From positions 1 to 8,285 of the forward strand of contig JACCSF010000073.1 of NCBI GenBank assembly GCA_013813135.1: a DNA stretch of 8,285 nt. Reading direction: 5' to 3'. The notes under the pieces are model-generated. The model did not search any database. It was not told the DNA's origin and was given only the letters and a program-made list of their open reading frames with translations. Within the stretch, counting starts at the first letter, position 1. Every line of letters begins with the position of its first letter. This DNA is from Thermoleophilaceae bacterium. Its GTDB lineage: Bacteria > Actinomycetota > Thermoleophilia > Solirubrobacterales > Thermoleophilaceae. The position numbers were made by a program, and so were the translations under genes. Positions 5,685 to 8,285 of the stretch are shown here, piece after piece.

Positions 5685-6593
5685 TCAGTCGAGCGCGCGG
5701 TAGACCGCCGCGAAGTCCTCTTCGGCGTGCCCGCTCTCGGCGGCGCGGGCGTAGAGGCTCTCGGCCAGGGACGGAAGGCGCAGCTCGATGCCGAGGGCGC
5801 GCGCCTCGTCCAGCGTGTGGCGGATGTCCTTGAGCATGTGCTCGAGCTTGAAGAGCGCGGGCTCGAAGCGCTCTTCGAACATCGGCCGGCCCTTGAGGTT
5901 GAGCATCCCGCTGGCGCCCGCGCTGCCGGCGGCGACCTCGAGGAAGGCGTCCTCGTCCAGGCCGGTCGCTTTCGCCGTGCGCACCGCTTCGGCGAGCACG
6001 GCGGCGTTGACCGCGCCCATCGTGTTGGTCAGCAGCTTGGCCATCTGCCCGTGGCCGAGCGGTCCCACGTGCACGATTCGCTCTCCCACCACCTCGAAGA
6101 GCGGCAGTGCGCGCTCGAAGGCCGCCCGCTCGCCCGCGCCGAAGATCGTCAGCGTGCCGTCCTCGGCCTTGGGCTTGGAGCCCGACACGGGCGCCTCTAC
6201 GAAGTCGCCCGGGGCGAGGCGCTCGCCGATCGCGCGAGACGAGGTGGGGGAGATCGTCGACATGTCGACGACGAGCGCGCCCTCCGGCAGCGCCGCCGCG
6301 GCGCCGGCGTCGCCGAACAGCACCTCCTCGACCTGCGGGGCGTCCGGCACCATGGTGATGAAGGCGTCGGCGCCCTGCGCGGCCTCCGCGGGTGTGGCGG
6401 CGGCGCGCGCGCCGTGCTCGGCGGCGAAGCGCTCGGCCTTCTCGCGAGTCCGCGTGTAGACCGACAGTTCGAGGCCCGCCTCGCGCAGGTTCCGGGCCAT
6501 GGGGCCGCCCATGATGCCCAGGCCCACAAAGCCGATCCGATGCACTCGGCGCGCACTCGGCCGAGCCGACTGCGTGCCGCTAGGGGTTTCCAT
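5685..6593 (-). CDS. Beta-hydroxyacid dehydrogenase, GLYR-like (3-hydroxyisobutyrate dehydrogenase family)
   Basis: A 302-residue enzyme of normal length. The N-terminal Rossmann fold has GFVGLGIMGGPMARNL (21-36). The substrate-binding loop reads APVSGSKPKAEDGTL (134-148), and the catalytic lysine is K186 in GHGQMAKLLTN (180-190), with N190 conserved. The all-alpha C-terminal domain follows. The VSGSKxxAEDGTL loop matches the glyoxylate/succinic semialdehyde reductase (GLYR) subgroup rather than 3-hydroxyisobutyrate dehydrogenase, which usually has SGG. YTRTREK (46-52), with arginine after the second beta strand, suggests NADP(H) preference. It probably reduces a small aldehyde or oxidises a 3-hydroxyacid. 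The ATG at 6591-6593 is preceded by GGAGGT at 7-base spacing and overlaps the hyuB end by 14 bases; the in-frame extension to 6713 is shadow sequence. About 18 extra residues precede the Rossmann fold. Confidence 0.9.
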   Translation of the reverse strand: METPSGTQSARPSARRVHRIGFVGLGIMGGPMARNLREAGLELSVYTRTREKAERFAAEHGARAAATPAEAAQGADAFITMVPDAPQVEEVLFGDAGAAAALPEGALVVDMSTISPTSSRAIGERLAPGDFVEAPVSGSKPKAEDGTLTIFGAGERAAFERALPLFEVVGERIVHVGPLGHGQMAKLLTNTMGAVNAAVLAEAVRTAKATGLDEDAFLEVAAGSAGASGMLNLKGRPMFEERFEPALFKLEHMLKDIRHTLDEARALGIELRLPSLAESLYARAAESGHAEEDFAAVYRALD

Positions 6594-8106
6594 GTCCGCC
6601 ACCTCCGGGGGTCTCGATTCGCAGCCGGTCGCCGGCGTGCAGTGTGCCCGAAGCCTTCGCGGGCAGCTCCTCGCCGTTGACGAGATTCCTACCCCGGGCG
6701 CCCGGCTCGCCACCGTCCGCCCCGGGCGGGGCGTGCCGGCGACGCTCCGTGATCAGTGAGTAGCGCATCTCGGCGAGCGCCTCGAGCTCGCGCACCACGC
6801 CGTCGCCGCCGCGCCGGCGCCCGGCGCCGCCCGAGCCGCGCCGCAGCGCGTACTCCACCGCCCGCAGCGGGAACTCCAGCTCCAGCGCCTCGACCGGCGT
6901 GTTGAGCGTGTTCGACATCGCCACGTGCACGGCGCTCGGCCCGTCGGCGTCGGGGCAGGCGCCCTGACCGCCGCCAAGCGTCTCGTAGTAGGTGAAGTCG
7001 TCGTTGCCGAGCGTGAGGTTGTTCATCGTGCCCTGCCCGAGCGCGTGGCCGAAGGCGGCCAGCACCAGATCCGCTACCCGCGACGAGGTCTCGACATTGC
7101 CCGCCGCCACGGCCGCCGGCGCCCGCGCGTTGAGCAGGCTGCCCTCGGCGGCGATGGCCGTGAGCGGGCGATACGCGCCCTCGCAGGGCGGCACGTCTGG
7201 GTCGGTGAGAACCCGCAGGGCGAAGTAGCAGGCCGACAGCGTCACAGCCAGCGGGCAGTTGAGATTGCCTTCGTGCTGACCTGCCGAGCCCGAGAAGTCG
7301 AGCACAAGCTCGTCCCCGTCCACGCGCGCCTCGAGCTGGAGCTGCAGGTCTCCGTCGGCGGCTTCGAGCACGTCGCTCGCGGCGCGGACGCCGTCTGGCA
7401 GCTCCGCGATGCGTGCGCGCGTGCGACGCTCGGCGTAGTCGAGCGTCTCCTCCAGCCCGGCGCGGAAGCTGTCGAGGCCGAAGCGCTCGATCAGCGCCTC
7501 CACGCGCTCGGCGCCGGCCCGCCCGGCCGCCAGCTGGGCGCGCAGGTCGGCCTCGCGCTGGCGCGGGTTGCGCATCCGCGCGGCGAGCTCGCGCAGGGTG
7601 TCCCCGTCGAGCCTCGTGGGCGGGATCACCACGCCCTCGTCCGCGAGCGAGCGCGAGTCGGCGGGCATGCTGCCGGGCTCGGCGGCGCCGACGTCGGCGT
7701 GGTGGGCGCGGCTGGCCGCGAAGCCGACGAGCTCGCGGGACGATGATCCGCGCGCGCCCGGCCGAGCCGGGTGCTTGCGGCTGTGGAAGAGCGGCTCGAT
7801 CACGGTGATGTCCGGCAGGTGAGTGCCGCCCCGGTAGGGGTCGTTGAGGATCCAGGCGGCGCCGGGCTCGTGGCTTTCGTCGAGGATCGCGGCCACGGCC
7901 GACGGCATGGCTCCGAGGTGCACGGGGATGTGCTCGGCCTGCATCACCATGCGGCCGCCCTCGTCGAAGAGGGCGGTGGAGGCGTCGCGGCGCTCCTTGA
8001 TATTGGCGGAGTGAGCCGAGCGCACGAGCACGGCGCCCATCTCGTCGCAGGCGGCCCGCAGCGCACCCAGCATCACCTGGAGGGTGATCGGGTCGAGGCC
8101 GCTCAT
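6580..8106 (-). CDS. hyuB: Hydantoinase B / oxoprolinase-type subunit (HyuB)
   Basis: A 508-residue protein, slightly short for the family (usually about 520-580). Family motifs are in order: DPITLQVM (5-12), NDPYRGGTHLPD (88-99), FAASRAHHADVG (129-140) with PGSMP soon after, GNVETSSRVADLV, GQGTMNNL, and the C-terminal TPGGGGHGNP end. HyuB works with HyuA as an ATP-dependent cyclic-amide hydrolase (N-methylhydantoinase, 5-oxoprolinase) or, in relatives, as acetone carboxylase; the motifs do not separate these. It is cytoplasmic. The ATG at 8104-8106 overlaps the hyuA stop as ATGA, implying coupled synthesis in a fixed ratio. A basic stretch at about 109-124 (SRKHPARPGARGSSSR) sits where most relatives have a short turn. 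The promoter lies beyond the right edge. Confidence 0.93.
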   Translation of the reverse strand: MSGLDPITLQVMLGALRAACDEMGAVLVRSAHSANIKERRDASTALFDEGGRMVMQAEHIPVHLGAMPSAVAAILDESHEPGAAWILNDPYRGGTHLPDITVIEPLFHSRKHPARPGARGSSSRELVGFAASRAHHADVGAAEPGSMPADSRSLADEGVVIPPTRLDGDTLRELAARMRNPRQREADLRAQLAAGRAGAERVEALIERFGLDSFRAGLEETLDYAERRTRARIAELPDGVRAASDVLEAADGDLQLQLEARVDGDELVLDFSGSAGQHEGNLNCPLAVTLSACYFALRVLTDPDVPPCEGAYRPLTAIAAEGSLLNARAPAAVAAGNVETSSRVADLVLAAFGHALGQGTMNNLTLGNDDFTYYETLGGGQGACPDADGPSAVHVAMSNTLNTPVEALELEFPLRAVEYALRRGSGGAGRRRGGDGVVRELEALAEMRYSLITERRRHAPPGADGGEPGARGRNLVNGEELPAKASGTLHAGDRLRIETPGGGGHGNP

Positions 8107-8285
8107 CGCTCCATCACCACGCCGTCGGCGTCCGAGCGCGCGCGCCAGCCGGGCGGCACGACCAGCGTGGAGCCGGGCAGCTCGAAGATGGCCGGGCCGT
8201 CGACCTCGGCCTGGCCCGGGCCGAGCACGGCCGTGTCGAGCCAGTCGCCGTCGAAGCGCGCCCGCCGCGTGTCGCGCCGCTCGGC
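8103..8285 (-). CDS. hyuA: Hydantoinase A / oxoprolinase-type subunit (HyuA), C-terminal part only
   Basis: Read on the minus strand from the right edge, an open frame of 60 codons ends in TGA at 8103-8105. It contains VLGPGQAEVDGPAIFEL and STLVVPPGWRARSDADG, which are the conserved C-terminal motifs of HyuA (GPAIIE and T..VPPGW). The rest of the gene, including the ATPase-like ASKHA core, lies outside the window. HyuA carries ATP-binding and partners HyuB. The stop overlaps the hyuB start by 4 bases (ATGA). The partial state is due to the window edge, not to a broken gene. Confidence 0.88.
   Translation of the reverse strand, partial: AERRDTRRARFDGDWLDTAVLGPGQAEVDGPAIFELPGSTLVVPPGWRARSDADGVVMER

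Noticed and set aside
5727..6680. Long plus-strand open frame opposite the dehydrogenase
   Set aside because: It mirrors a clear Rossmann-fold dehydrogenase and gives an Arg/His/Gly-rich product without motifs.
6925..7746. Long plus-strand open frame opposite hyuB
   Set aside because: It is the complement of conserved HyuB motifs, and no ribosome-binding site or family signature supports it.
1..8285. CRISPR arrays, tRNA/rRNA genes, insertion sequences or phage genes
   Set aside because: No spaced direct repeats, cloverleaf-like segments, transposase motifs or terminal inverted repeats were seen by eye on either strand.

Overview
The window is very GC-rich DNA with third-codon G/C bias, Shine-Dalgarno-led starts and tightly packed genes, as expected of a high-GC actinobacterium. 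The secreted propeller protein carries a WC-x3-C motif that I associate from memory with Thermoleophilia/Solirubrobacterales, so that class is my best guess; no rRNA or marker gene confirms it. I see no tRNA, rRNA, insertion sequence, CRISPR array or phage gene. Nearly every base is explained by about ten genes, most on the minus strand.

Layout, left to right. (1) A plus-strand gene ends at 44; only its last 13 codons are present. (2) Two minus-strand genes of unknown role follow: a gluzincin-type metallopeptidase-like protein (124-873) and, upstream of it in transcription order, an exported beta-propeller protein (944-1921). A perfect 16-bp palindrome lies in the short gap between them. (3) A two-gene ABC-2 exporter of the DrrA/DrrB type (ATPase 2731-3681, permease 1973-2734, ATGA overlap) is transcribed leftward. 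It diverges from a MarR-family regulator (3744-4229). The 62-bp gap holds a near-consensus sigma-70 promoter for the exporter and an 8-bp inverted repeat around its -10 box, the classic layout of a MarR-controlled efflux pump. The exporter ends at a strong intrinsic-terminator-like hairpin that also contains the ribosome-binding site and start codon of the propeller gene. (4) A DUF1802 protein (4226-4858) lies tail to tail with marR, their stop codons overlapping by 4 bases. (5) An apparent operon enters from the right edge: hyuA (last 60 codons only), hyuB, a GLYR-type beta-hydroxyacid dehydrogenase and a hemolysin III/PAQR membrane protein. Its junctions are 4-bp overlap, 14-bp overlap and a 14-bp gap.

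How the genes work together: the marR/ABC block looks like a substrate-sensing efflux module. The hyuA-hyuB-dehydrogenase block looks like a catabolic module in which an ATP-dependent hydantoinase/oxoprolinase-type enzyme opens a cyclic amide or related substrate, and the dehydrogenase handles a small hydroxyacid or semialdehyde. The substrates cannot be read from the sequence. Nothing here is clearly a new defence or mobile system. The most interesting signals are regulatory: the terminator hairpin over a start codon, the 16-bp palindrome, and the divergent operator. The metallopeptidase, propeller and DUF1802 genes are the uncharacterised proteins.
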